Shown: positions 1-8,816 of the stretch, in pieces
Numbering within the stretch: position 1 is the first letter of the stretch
Layout of the letters: each line of letters begins with the position of its first letter
Assembly (NCBI GenBank): GCA_946402705.1
Contig: CAMIXG010000002.1
Location: 156,783 to 220,782, forward strand
Length of the DNA stretch: 64,000 nucleotides
Direction of reading: 5' to 3'
From: an uncultured Tissierellia bacterium
GTDB taxonomy: Bacteria; Bacillota; Clostridia; Tissierellales; Tissierellaceae
Program-made: the position numbers and the translations under genes
Notes under the pieces: model-generated
Told to the model about the DNA's origin: nothing
Seen by the model: only the letters and a program-made list of their open reading frames with translations
Databases searched by the model: none

Positions 1-116
1 ATAGTCTTATGATAGGAAATTTTAGAGTGGCTCAAATAGTCAGTTTAATAGGAATTATCATAGGGGTAGGCTTGTTTAAAATTCTAAGAGCTAAGAATAA
101 AAAAATCACCAGTTAA
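1..116 (+). CDS. lgt: Prolipoprotein diacylglyceryl transferase, C-terminal end (partial)
   Basis: Only the last 37 codons are inside the window; the gene starts upstream. The visible tail contains SLMIGNFRVAQIVSLI followed by a hydrophobic stretch and a short basic end (KILRAKNKK), which matches the last conserved block and last membrane helix of Lgt. Lgt is the inner-membrane enzyme that moves diacylglycerol from phosphatidylglycerol to the lipobox cysteine of prolipoproteins. An intrinsic terminator follows directly, so it belongs to a transcription unit separate from the dcw genes. The call rests on a short segment. Confidence 0.75.
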   Translation, partial: SLMIGNFRVAQIVSLIGIIIGVGLFKILRAKNKKITS

Positions 117-131
117 GTCTGGTGATTTTTT
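104..131 (+). terminator. Intrinsic terminator after lgt
   Basis: A 9-bp perfect stem (AATCACCAG at 104-112, CTGGTGATT at 119-127) with a 6-nt loop is followed by a T run. The stem overlaps the lgt stop codon. Confidence 0.85.
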
Positions 132-336
132 TATTTTAAGCTATAAAGTTTATCCAGAAAAACTATGCTTATATAAGCTGGGTTTAGTTAGCAGAAACTT
201 ACTATAAATATGGGATATGAAATATTGAGAATCTGATAAAATACTGGAATTCATAGCGTTTTTGGTGTAAAATGATACATAGGCAAAATTATAGGAGAAA
301 TTTAACAGATATTGTTTAAATTTATGGAGGTAAATA

Positions 337-1266
337 ATGGATTTTAATCATATACCTGTACTTTTAGATCAAGTAATAGATGGTCTTAACATAAAGGAAG
401 ATGGGATTTATGTAGATGGAACACTGGGAGGGGCAGGACATTCTTTAGAAATAGTAAAGAGACTCAAAGGTGGAAAACTAATTGGAATAGATCAGGATAC
501 AAATGCCTTAAAAAAGGCGGAAGAGGTTTTAAAAGATTATAAAGATAAGATAATCTTAGTTCATAACAATTTTGAAAATATAGATAAAGTTTTGGATGAA
601 TTAAATATAGATAAAGTGGATGGAGTATTATTAGATATAGGTGTATCGTCACATCAGCTAGATGAGCAAGAGAGAGGATTTTCATTTCATCAAGATGCTG
701 ATTTAGATATGAGAATGAATAGAGATCAAGATTTTTCAGCATGGAATGTGGTAAATGAATATTCACAAGAGGAGCTAGCAGATATAATTTGGAAATATGG
801 TGAAGAAAAGTGGGCTAAGAGAATAGCTGAGTTTATAGTTGAAGAGAGAAAAGAAAAAACAATAGATTCAACTTTAGAACTAGTTGAAGTTTTGAAAAAA
901 GCCATCCCAGCCAAGGTTAGAAGAGAAAACCACCCAGGTAGAAAAACTTTTCAAGCCATAAGGATTGAAGTAAATAGAGAACTTGATGTACTGACAAATG
1001 TAATTCCAAAAATTGTTGCTAAACTAAATAAAGGTGGAAGACTGGCAATTATAACATTTCACTCCTTGGAAGACAGGATAGTAAAAGAAAGCTATAGGGA
1101 CTTATATAAGGATTGTGTTTGTCCACCGGAACTTCCAATATGTATGTGTGATAAGAAAAGAGAGATAAAAATAATAACTAGAAAACCATTAGTAGCAACT
1201 GAAAAAGAGTTAGAAGAGAATGTAAGATCTAGATCAGCCAAACTTAGGGTAGCTGAGAAAAAATAA
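337..1266 (+). CDS. rsmH: 16S rRNA (cytosine(1402)-N(4))-methyltransferase RsmH (MraW)
   Basis: Cytoplasmic SAM-dependent methyltransferase that N4-methylates C1402 in the P-site region of 16S rRNA. The 309 residues fit the usual family length. Visible marks are the N-terminal HIPVLL, the SAM loop GTLGGAGHS near residues 28-36, LLDIGVSSHQLD, and the C-terminal FHSLEDR followed by a cysteine-rich segment (CVCPPELPICMC). The ATG is preceded by a GGAGG-type site (tggaggtaaata). It is the first gene of the dcw cluster here; mraZ, its usual upstream partner, is absent. The 220-nt upstream gap holds the lgt terminator, but I saw no promoter I could defend in it. Confidence 0.97.
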   Translation: MDFNHIPVLLDQVIDGLNIKEDGIYVDGTLGGAGHSLEIVKRLKGGKLIGIDQDTNALKKAEEVLKDYKDKIILVHNNFENIDKVLDELNIDKVDGVLLDIGVSSHQLDEQERGFSFHQDADLDMRMNRDQDFSAWNVVNEYSQEELADIIWKYGEEKWAKRIAEFIVEERKEKTIDSTLELVEVLKKAIPAKVRRENHPGRKTFQAIRIEVNRELDVLTNVIPKIVAKLNKGGRLAIITFHSLEDRIVKESYRDLYKDCVCPPELPICMCDKKREIKIITRKPLVATEKELEENVRSRSAKLRVAEKK

Positions 1267-1285
1267 ACTGCAAGGAGGAGATATA

Positions 1286-1714
1286 ATGTTAGCAGAAAAA
1301 TCTCAAGACAACTATGGTCCTTTGCATAATGAAAAAAAACAGAGCAAAAAGAAAGCGAAAAAAAAACCTAGCAAAAAAAATAGAGGTAAATCTATAATTT
1401 TAGCAGGTACATTTTTGGTTGGTTCTTTACTTGTATTATCCAGATATGTTGAGATAACAGATACTAGGATAGCAATAACAGAACTTGAAAAACAAGAAGA
1501 AGAACTTGAAAAAAAGAAGATAAATCTTGAAGCAAAACTTGAAGGGATAAAATCTTCAGAGCAAATAGCCGAAGATGCTATGATAAAACTTGGAATGCAC
1601 TATCCTAGAAAAGAACAGATATTAAATGTATCTGTTGAAAATCAAAATGAAAAAACTGATAAGAAAAAAGAAAGCAAGATAAAGAGTATTTTAGGGGGTA
1701 TAGTTGGTGAATGA
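1286..1714 (+). CDS. ftsL: FtsL-like cell division protein
   Basis: Small bitopic divisome protein of 142 residues. It has a very basic cytoplasmic N-terminus (Lys/Arg-rich, residues 17-35), one membrane helix (about 35-53), then a heptad-rich extracytoplasmic coiled coil (ELEKQEEELEKKKINLEAKL). This is the FtsL/DivIC architecture, and the position between rsmH and the division transpeptidase gene is where ftsL sits in Firmicutes. FtsL is known to work with DivIC and DivIB to activate septal FtsW-FtsI. Sequence conservation is low in this family, so the call rests on topology and synteny. Its stop overlaps the start of the next gene. Confidence 0.88.
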   Translation: MLAEKSQDNYGPLHNEKKQSKKKAKKKPSKKNRGKSIILAGTFLVGSLLVLSRYVEITDTRIAITELEKQEEELEKKKINLEAKLEGIKSSEQIAEDAMIKLGMHYPRKEQILNVSVENQNEKTDKKKESKIKSILGGIVGE

Positions 1715-3857
1715 TTTAAGAAAGGCATCTAAGAGGCTAATTGTAATCTTAGTTTTAGCATTGATGTGCTTTTTTATGATGATACTTAGATTGGGCTATT
1801 TACAAATAGTGAAAGCTTCTGATTTAAAGAGAGGTGCTTTAAGCCAGTGGACTAGAGGTATAACTATAAAACCTAAAAGAGGTATTATATATGACAGAAA
1901 TGGTAAAAAACTTGCAGTTAGTAAAAATGAGTCTACAGTATGGATAGACACAGGGCAGGTGGAACCAGACAAGATAAACGATGTAGCAAAAAAACTGTCA
2001 AAGGCTTTAGATATAGATGAAAAGGATTTAGTTAAGAAACTAAAGAAAGAGTCAGGACATGAAAAGGTTAAGCAGTGGATAACACCAGAAGAAGCAGAAA
2101 AGCTAAAAAAACTAGATATAAAAGGTATAAGTCTGGTAGATGATTATAGAAGATACTATCCAAATGGAAATTTGGCATCTCATGTAATCGGTTTTACTAA
2201 TATAGATAATGAAGGTCTATATGGAGTAGAAAGTACTTATAATGATGTCCTTTTGGGAACTCCTGGGAAGTGGGTAAAAACCACTGATGCAGGTGGTGCG
2301 CAATTACCTTTTGTGGGAGATAAAAAATATGATGCTAGCAATGGATTAAATGTAGTTTTAACCATAGATGAAACCATACAAAAAATAACAGATGCAGCTG
2401 TTAGTAAGGGTTTTGAAGAAAACAAACCAAAGAATTTATCTGTTATAGTTATGGATCCAATGACTGGTGAAGTATTAGCAATGACTAATAAACCAGACTA
2501 TGATTTAAATGAACCTAGAAAGGCACCTAATGAAGAAACTCAGCTTAGATGGGACTCAATGACAGAGCAGGAAGTTTTAAATGAGCAGTATGATCTTTGG
2601 AGAAACTATGCAATAAATGATGTTTATGAACCAGGATCTACTTTTAAACTAATAACTGCTGCTGCCGCAATAGAAGAAAATAAGGTAAATGAAAATACTC
2701 CATTTTACTGTGCAGGATCTTATAATGAGATAAAGGGAGTTCAGTTAAAATGTTCTGTTTATCCAAATGCTCATGGAGCCTTAAACTTTAGAAAGGGTGT
2801 AAATGTATCTTGTAATATGGTATTTATAAATACAGCCCAAAGATTAGGTAGGGAAACTTTTGTAAAATATATAAGAGCTTTCGGATTTGGAGAAAAGTCA
2901 GGTATAGATTTAAATGGTGAAGAGTATGGTCTAGTACCATATAATCCAGAAAATATAAAGGCAGTTAATCTAGCTACTATGTCATATGGTCATGGTGTTG
3001 CAGTGACACCAATCCAAATGGCAAATGCAGCATCAGCCATAGTTAATGGAGGCGATTTAATAAAGCCTAGAGTTGTAAAGGCTATAGTTGATGATAAGGG
3101 TAATGTAGTAGAAAAATTTGAACCTGAAATCAGAAGAAAAGTAATATCTAAAGAAACATCAAAAACTATGTTATCACTTATGGAAACAGTTGTTTCAGAT
3201 GGTAGTGCTAAGAGAGCCCAAGTTGATAATTATGCGATTGGTGGTAAGACTGGTACTGCTGATAAAGTAGTAGATGGTAGATATGTAAAAGGTAAATATA
3301 TAGGTTCTTTTGTAGGGGTTGGGCCAGTAGAGAATCCAAAATTACTAGTTATGGCTATAGTTGATGATCCAGAAGGAGTTTACTATGGAGGGATTTCAGC
3401 AGCGCCAATAGTAAAAGAAATAATGGAAAAATCTTTGGATTATTTAGAGGTAGAGCCAACAGAAGGAAAGGTAGCTAAGAAAACTGAATACATTCAAGTG
3501 CCAGATTTAACTAATAAAACTTTGGTTGAGGCAGGAAAGATATTATCTAACTTAGAACTTAGACATATGACTAGCTATAACAAGGATATGAATCAAGACT
3601 TAGTTGTAGTTGGACAAAATCCTAAGGCTGGAACTTCAGTTGAGAAAGATAGTGTTGTTGATTTACAACTTGACAAGCAATATAAAATAATGAATATGCC
3701 AAGTTTAATAAATAAAAGTAAAGAAGAAGTAATAGTTATTTTAGATGATATGGGTCTAAAATATGAGCTGGATGGTTCTGGTATAGCTATAGAGCAAGAA
3801 CCTAAGGCTGGAACTGAGATACAAGAAGATGTAATTGTTAAAGTTAAACTTGAATAA
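1707..3857 (+). CDS. pbpB: Division-type class B penicillin-binding protein with PASTA repeats (PBP2B/SpoVD type)
   Basis: Septal peptidoglycan transpeptidase: one N-terminal membrane anchor (residues 10-30), a PBP-dimer domain, a transpeptidase domain and two C-terminal PASTA domains. Catalytic motifs are all present: SxxK in PGSTFK (Ser about 311), SCN (about 368) and KTGTA (about 514). A GTG at 1707 lies 8 nt after the GGGGG site and overlaps the ftsL end; a TTG at 1704 is the alternative. The PASTA tail fits both PBP2B, used in vegetative septation, and SpoVD, used for the spore cortex; with a single copy here I cannot separate the two. It works with FtsW, encoded downstream. Confidence 0.93.
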   Translation: MNDLRKASKRLIVILVLALMCFFMMILRLGYLQIVKASDLKRGALSQWTRGITIKPKRGIIYDRNGKKLAVSKNESTVWIDTGQVEPDKINDVAKKLSKALDIDEKDLVKKLKKESGHEKVKQWITPEEAEKLKKLDIKGISLVDDYRRYYPNGNLASHVIGFTNIDNEGLYGVESTYNDVLLGTPGKWVKTTDAGGAQLPFVGDKKYDASNGLNVVLTIDETIQKITDAAVSKGFEENKPKNLSVIVMDPMTGEVLAMTNKPDYDLNEPRKAPNEETQLRWDSMTEQEVLNEQYDLWRNYAINDVYEPGSTFKLITAAAAIEENKVNENTPFYCAGSYNEIKGVQLKCSVYPNAHGALNFRKGVNVSCNMVFINTAQRLGRETFVKYIRAFGFGEKSGIDLNGEEYGLVPYNPENIKAVNLATMSYGHGVAVTPIQMANAASAIVNGGDLIKPRVVKAIVDDKGNVVEKFEPEIRRKVISKETSKTMLSLMETVVSDGSAKRAQVDNYAIGGKTGTADKVVDGRYVKGKYIGSFVGVGPVENPKLLVMAIVDDPEGVYYGGISAAPIVKEIMEKSLDYLEVEPTEGKVAKKTEYIQVPDLTNKTLVEAGKILSNLELRHMTSYNKDMNQDLVVVGQNPKAGTSVEKDSVVDLQLDKQYKIMNMPSLINKSKEEVIVILDDMGLKYELDGSGIAIEQEPKAGTEIQEDVIVKVKLE

Positions 3858-3859
3858 CT

Positions 3860-3890
3860 CTAAATGACAACTTTTCAAGTTGTCATTTAG
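3860..3890. other. 14-bp perfect hairpin between pbpB and murE, no U tract
   Basis: CTAAATGACAACTT (3860-3873) and its exact reverse complement (3877-3890) enclose a 3-nt loop. Neither side carries a T run, so it does not look like a standard intrinsic terminator. It may stabilise or process the dcw transcript, or pause polymerase. Confidence 0.7.
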
Positions 3891-3909
3891 CAAGTAAAGG
3901 AGCGAGAAT

Positions 3910-5358
3910 ATGTTGCTGGATAAAATCTTAGAAGGATATGACTATAAACTATTAGCAGGAAAATTAAATACTGAAATACTAGGTATTGAAAATGATTCTA
4001 GAGCTGTAACTGAGGGCTCCTTATTTATAGCTGAAGTAGGATATACTGTTGATGGACATGACTATATACAACAAGCAATTGGAAATGGAGCTGTAGCAGT
4101 TATCATTGAAAAAGAAGTGGAGATAAAGGGAGATGTTGCCATTGTAAAAGTGCAAGATACCTTGGATGCTATGGCCTATATATCAGTTAATTTTTATAAT
4201 AAGCCATTTGAAAATATACATACCATAGGTATTACTGGGACAAATGGTAAGACATCTACAACTTATTTTATAAAGAGCATACTTGAAGCAGGAAATTTAT
4301 CTACAGGTATAATAGGAACTATGGGGACACTTATTGGAGATAGGAAAATAGAAACTACTAATACAACTCCCAATTCTTTAGTAATGAACAAAATAATGAG
4401 TGAGATGGTAGATGCGAAAATAGACTATAGTATCATGGAGGTATCATCACATGCCCTAGCTCTTAAAAGAGTTGAGTATATGGAGTTTGAAACTGGTATA
4501 TTTATGAATTTATCTAAAGATCATTTAGACTATCATGAAACAATTCAAAATTACTTTGAAAGTAAGGCAAGACTATTTAGTATAACTAAAAAAGCAAATA
4601 TTATAAATTATGATGATAAATATGGCAGGAAAATAATTGAAAAACATAATGATGATAAGCTTATTAGCTTTGGACTTACAAAAGAAGCAGATGTTTTTGC
4701 ATCAAATATAAGTTATGAGCTAGATAAGGTTAAATATACTTTAAACATATTTGATAAATCTATAGATATAGTACTAAACATACCAGGAGAATTTAGTATA
4801 TATAATAGCATGGCAGCAGCAGCTTGTGCCTATAGTTATGGAATAGATATGGAAATAATAAAATTAGGACTTGAAAGCATAAAGGGTGTTAGAGGTAGAT
4901 TTGAAGTAATTCCAACAAACACAGACTATACAGTTATAATAGACTTTGCTCATACTGCAGATGGTCTTAAACAGGCTCTTCATACAATGGAAGACTTTGT
5001 AAAAGGTAGAAAGATAGTTGTTTTTGGAGCTGGTGGAAATAGGGATAAGACCAAAAGACCAGAAATGGGAGAGGTAGTAGGTAAGATGGGAGACATTGCC
5101 ATTGTTACCTCAGATAATCCTAGGTTTGAAGAGCCGGAAGCTATAGTAGATGATGTTATAGTTGGCGTGAAAAAAGGCAAGGCAGAAGTTATAAAAATAG
5201 TAGATAGAAAAGAAGCTATAGAATATGCTTTAGATATAGCTAGAAAAGGTGACATAATACTGCTTGCAGGAAAAGGACATGAAACATATACCTTGATTAA
5301 TGGTGTTAAGTTACCCTTTGATGAAAAAGAAATAGTATTAAATTATTTAGAAAAGTAG
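3910..5358 (+). CDS. murE: UDP-N-acetylmuramoyl-tripeptide synthetase MurE
   Basis: Cytoplasmic ATP-dependent ligase that adds the third amino acid to UDP-MurNAc-L-Ala-D-Glu. The 482 residues show the three Mur-ligase domains: an N-terminal UDP-substrate domain, a central ATPase with GTNGKTST (P-loop at about 110-117), and the C-terminal domain. The binding-loop motif is DNPR (about 402-405), which in characterised enzymes goes with meso-diaminopimelate; lysine-adding enzymes differ there. That gives an inference of DAP-type peptidoglycan. ATG at 3910 follows aaaggagcga. It lies between pbpB and mraY, with no murF next to it. Confidence 0.96.
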   Translation: MLLDKILEGYDYKLLAGKLNTEILGIENDSRAVTEGSLFIAEVGYTVDGHDYIQQAIGNGAVAVIIEKEVEIKGDVAIVKVQDTLDAMAYISVNFYNKPFENIHTIGITGTNGKTSTTYFIKSILEAGNLSTGIIGTMGTLIGDRKIETTNTTPNSLVMNKIMSEMVDAKIDYSIMEVSSHALALKRVEYMEFETGIFMNLSKDHLDYHETIQNYFESKARLFSITKKANIINYDDKYGRKIIEKHNDDKLISFGLTKEADVFASNISYELDKVKYTLNIFDKSIDIVLNIPGEFSIYNSMAAAACAYSYGIDMEIIKLGLESIKGVRGRFEVIPTNTDYTVIIDFAHTADGLKQALHTMEDFVKGRKIVVFGAGGNRDKTKRPEMGEVVGKMGDIAIVTSDNPRFEEPEAIVDDVIVGVKKGKAEVIKIVDRKEAIEYALDIARKGDIILLAGKGHETYTLINGVKLPFDEKEIVLNYLEK

Positions 5359-5366
5359 GAGATAAA

Positions 5367-6323
5367 ATGCAGTTTGATAGTAACATAATAAAATTAGTTT
5401 TTGTACCCTTTATATTATCAGTAATACAAGGGCCAGTAGTAGTACCACTACTTAAAAAGTTTGAAATAGGACAAAGCATAAGAAAGGCAGGGCCAAAATC
5501 ACATTATAAAAAAAGTGGAACTCCAACAATGGGAGGAATAATATTCTTCCTAAGTTCATTAATAAGTTTAATAATTTTTGTAGATTTTAGCATAAAGATA
5601 AAGATTATGTTACTTGGAACATTTTTATTTGGATTAGTTGGTTTTATAGATGATTTCTTAATTGTAGTTAGAAAAGATAATGAAGGTTTAAGACCTAAAC
5701 ATAAAATGATAGGGCAAATAGTTATAGCTTTAGGATTATCAACTTTTTATTATTTAAATAATGATACAGGACTGATAGTACCATTTACAAATAGATTATT
5801 AAATTTAGGAATCTTATATATTCCATTTATGGTTATAGTGCTTAGTGGAACAGTAAATGCAGTTAATCTTACAGATGGACTGGATGGATTAGCTACAGGG
5901 ATTACAATTTTAGTAATGTGTTTCTTTGCTTATGTGAGTAAGCTTATAGGAGTTTTAGATACCATGGAATTTTCACTGATATTAATGGGAGCCCTAATGG
6001 GATTCTTAGTAATTAATAAGTATCCAGCAAAAATCTTCATGGGAGATACAGGTTCTATGGCACTTGGTGGAGCAGTTGCTACAATAGCCATGGTTTTGGA
6101 TATGCCACTATTTATACCAATAGTTGGAGGTATATATTTTGCAGAGGCTTTATCAGTTATAATACAGGTTACATCATATAAGTATAGAAAGAAAAGAGTA
6201 TTTTTAATGAGTCCGCTTCATCATCATTATGAGCAGAAGGGCTGGCACGAAACTAAGGTTGTAGCAGTATTTTGGTTTGTAACTTTAATCCTATGTATAA
6301 TAGGATATTTAAGTTTTAAATAA
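5367..6323 (+). CDS. mraY: Phospho-N-acetylmuramoyl-pentapeptide transferase MraY
   Basis: Polytopic membrane enzyme that transfers phospho-MurNAc-pentapeptide onto undecaprenyl phosphate to make lipid I. The 318 residues are typical. Key blocks are the SHYKKSGTPTMGG segment, the aspartate-rich FIDDFL, NLTDGLDGLATG, the FMGDTGS loop and the PLHHHYE histidine motif near the C-terminus. It starts 8 nt after murE behind a taggagat site and is followed almost directly by murD, so it is part of one operon. Confidence 0.97.
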   Translation: MQFDSNIIKLVFVPFILSVIQGPVVVPLLKKFEIGQSIRKAGPKSHYKKSGTPTMGGIIFFLSSLISLIIFVDFSIKIKIMLLGTFLFGLVGFIDDFLIVVRKDNEGLRPKHKMIGQIVIALGLSTFYYLNNDTGLIVPFTNRLLNLGILYIPFMVIVLSGTVNAVNLTDGLDGLATGITILVMCFFAYVSKLIGVLDTMEFSLILMGALMGFLVINKYPAKIFMGDTGSMALGGAVATIAMVLDMPLFIPIVGGIYFAEALSVIIQVTSYKYRKKRVFLMSPLHHHYEQKGWHETKVVAVFWFVTLILCIIGYLSFK

Positions 6324-6333
6324 GGTGGGAACA

Positions 6334-7674
6334 ATGTTAGATAATAAAAATGTTTTAGTTTTTGGACTTGGAATAAGTGGTGTATCCACAATAAAAGCCT
6401 TAGCAAACTATAGGTGTAATATAGTTGCCTATGATTCTAAACCAAAAGATAAATTAGAGGAAATATTAGAAGAAATAAAAGATATAAAATATGATTTAGT
6501 TTTGGATAATCTAAACTTAGAGGATATAGATTTAATAATAAAGAGCCCTGGTATACCACCTACAAATGATGTGATAAATAGAGCCTTAGAATTAAATATA
6601 GAGATTATAACAGATTTAGAATTAGGTTATATTTTGAGCAAGACTAAGAACATACTTGCTATAACTGGAACAAATGGTAAAACATCAACAACAACCCTAG
6701 TGGCTGATATGGTTAAGAGTAAGTTTAATAATACTTTTATTTGTGGAAATATTGGAATAGGTATTTTGGGAGCAGTTGAAAAGGCTGAGGAAAATGATGC
6801 TTTAGTCATAGAATGTAGTAGCTTTCAATTAGAAAATACAAGTAGATTTAGACCAAGAGTTTCAACCATAATAAATCTTAAACCCGACCACTTAGATTGG
6901 CATGGAAACTATGAAAACTATATGAATTCAAAAATTAAAATTTTTAAAAATCAAACTGCTAGTGACTTTAGTATAATAAATGTAGATGATGAAGAGATAA
7001 GGAAAATAGAGGGTGAACTTATTTCTAAAAAAATCTATATAAGTACACAAAGAAAACTAGAAGACGGAATTTACCTAGAAGATGGAAATGTAGTTTATAA
7101 AGATATGAATGAAAAAATTATAGTTGCAAATATGGATGATATAGATATTTTTCCAGAAAATGCTTTGATTGCAGTTGGTTTTGGAATAGCTCTAGGAGTA
7201 GACATAGAGGAGATAAGATTTGCCCTTGAAAAGTTTAAATCTTTGCCTCATAGAATGGAATATGTTGGAGAGATTGATGGTGTTAAATATTATAACGATT
7301 CCAAGGGAACAAATCCAGATTCAACAATAAAGGCTATAGAAAATACAGCTGATAATATTATACTCATAGCTGGTGGTTATGATAAAGGATCAGACTTTAA
7401 AGAAATGCTTGAACTTGGAAAAGATAAGATAAAGACCATTATCTTATTGGGAGAAACTAAAGAAAAAATAAAAAAACAGGCCTTGAGCCTAGATTACAAA
7501 AAAATATATATAGTTAATACAATGGAAGAAGCAGTGGAAAAGGCTTTGGAAGTTGGCGAAAAAAATGATAATGTTTTATTATCACCAGCATGTGCATCTT
7601 GGGGAATGTATCATAATTTCGAAGAAAGAGGGAATCACTTTAAAAAAATTGTAAATGAAAATATGGTGAGATAG
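6334..7674 (+). CDS. murD: UDP-N-acetylmuramoyl-L-alanine--D-glutamate ligase MurD
   Basis: Cytoplasmic ligase that adds D-glutamate to UDP-MurNAc-L-Ala. An N-terminal Rossmann-like domain (VLVFGLGISGVST), a P-loop GTNGKTSTTT in the middle and a C-terminal Mur-ligase domain with YNDSKGTNPDS are visible. The start at ATG 6334 is chosen because the aaggtggg ribosome site at 6322-6329 overlaps an upstream GTG (6325) and leaves correct spacing for 6334, giving 446 residues. It ends 1 nt before ftsW. Confidence 0.96.
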   Translation: MLDNKNVLVFGLGISGVSTIKALANYRCNIVAYDSKPKDKLEEILEEIKDIKYDLVLDNLNLEDIDLIIKSPGIPPTNDVINRALELNIEIITDLELGYILSKTKNILAITGTNGKTSTTTLVADMVKSKFNNTFICGNIGIGILGAVEKAEENDALVIECSSFQLENTSRFRPRVSTIINLKPDHLDWHGNYENYMNSKIKIFKNQTASDFSIINVDDEEIRKIEGELISKKIYISTQRKLEDGIYLEDGNVVYKDMNEKIIVANMDDIDIFPENALIAVGFGIALGVDIEEIRFALEKFKSLPHRMEYVGEIDGVKYYNDSKGTNPDSTIKAIENTADNIILIAGGYDKGSDFKEMLELGKDKIKTIILLGETKEKIKKQALSLDYKKIYIVNTMEEAVEKALEVGEKNDNVLLSPACASWGMYHNFEERGNHFKKIVNENMVR

Positions 7675-7675
7675 G

Positions 7676-8806
7676 ATGGAAAAAAGAGTTAAAATCAAGA
7701 AAAAACAAATAGATTATACCCTGCTTATAACAGTAATGTTATTGGTTTTTATTGGTATATCAATGGTATTTAGTGCAAGCTGGCCAGAGGCTATAAAAGA
7801 GTTTGGTAATAGCTATCACTTTGTAAAAAAACAAATAACTTTTGCAATTATAGGGCTTGGAGGTATGATATTTGCCATAAATTTTAGGTATAGTAATTGG
7901 AAAAAAATGGCGTTTCCAATATTTATATTATCTATTTTATCTGTAGGACTTTTATTTACACCTATGGGACTTACTATACTGGGTGCTAGAAGATGGGTTA
8001 AGCTTGGACCTATAACCTTCATGCCTGGTGATATTGTAAAGGTTGGGGCAGTAATTTATTTTTCAAGTGTACTGGCAGATATGGGACGAGATGTTGAAAG
8101 TTTGAAAAAAGGTGGTTTAAAGGCCATTGGAATCTTAGGGTTTTCAGTTGCTTTGATACTGATACAGAATGACCTTGGTACAGCCATAACCCTGGCAGCT
8201 ACCTTGACAATAATGATAGTTGTAGCTGGTTTTAAACTTAGATACTTATTACCACTAGTAGGGATTGCCCTAGCAGGGATGGCATACTTGTTCTTAGATG
8301 CAATGAAGAATCCAGATTCAAACCATGCATTTAGGGTTAGAAGAATAACTTCATTTTTAGATCCCTTTGCAGATCCTAGAGGTTCAGGCTGGCAGGCAGT
8401 CCAGTCCTTATATGCACTAGGTGCAGGAGGAATATTTGGTATTGGTCTTGGTAAATCTAAGCAAAAATTTATGTATATACCAGAATCCTATAATGACTTT
8501 ATATTTTCCATAATAGGAGAAGAACTTGGCTTTGTAGGTGTTAGTTTAATTATAATATTATATATGCTAATAGTTATTAGAGGTGTAAAGATAGCATTAA
8601 ATTCAAAAGACCCCTTTGGTTTCTTTTTGGCAATAGGTATAACAGCCCTTATATCAATGCAGAGTTTGATACATATAGCTGTTGTAACATCATCTATACC
8701 AACTACAGGTATAACCTTACCATTTATATCATATGGTGGTACATCCTTGGTTATATACATGGGACTTATTGGGATATTATTAAATATATCTAAGTATGGA
8801 AAATAG
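7676..8806 (+). CDS. ftsW: SEDS-family peptidoglycan glycosyltransferase FtsW
   Basis: Polytopic membrane protein of 376 residues and about ten helices. The family is known to polymerise lipid II at the septum together with its class B PBP. Recognisable SEDS blocks are GARRWVKLGPITFMPGDIVK, the ALILIQNDLGTA segment, ALGAGGIFGIGLGKSKQK and the C-terminal TGITLPFISYGGTS. RodA and SpoVE share these motifs; I call it FtsW because it sits between murD and murG in the dcw cluster. The 3' end overlaps sequence just upstream of the murG start. Confidence 0.93.
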   Translation: MEKRVKIKKKQIDYTLLITVMLLVFIGISMVFSASWPEAIKEFGNSYHFVKKQITFAIIGLGGMIFAINFRYSNWKKMAFPIFILSILSVGLLFTPMGLTILGARRWVKLGPITFMPGDIVKVGAVIYFSSVLADMGRDVESLKKGGLKAIGILGFSVALILIQNDLGTAITLAATLTIMIVVAGFKLRYLLPLVGIALAGMAYLFLDAMKNPDSNHAFRVRRITSFLDPFADPRGSGWQAVQSLYALGAGGIFGIGLGKSKQKFMYIPESYNDFIFSIIGEELGFVGVSLIIILYMLIVIRGVKIALNSKDPFGFFLAIGITALISMQSLIHIAVVTSSIPTTGITLPFISYGGTSLVIYMGLIGILLNISKYGK

Positions 8807-8816
8807 GAGAGTGACA

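Noticed and set aside
117..336. Possible promoter elements before rsmH (extended -10 near 233-242; TTGGTG near 260)
   Set aside because: None has both hexamers with fitting spacing; I could not defend a site.
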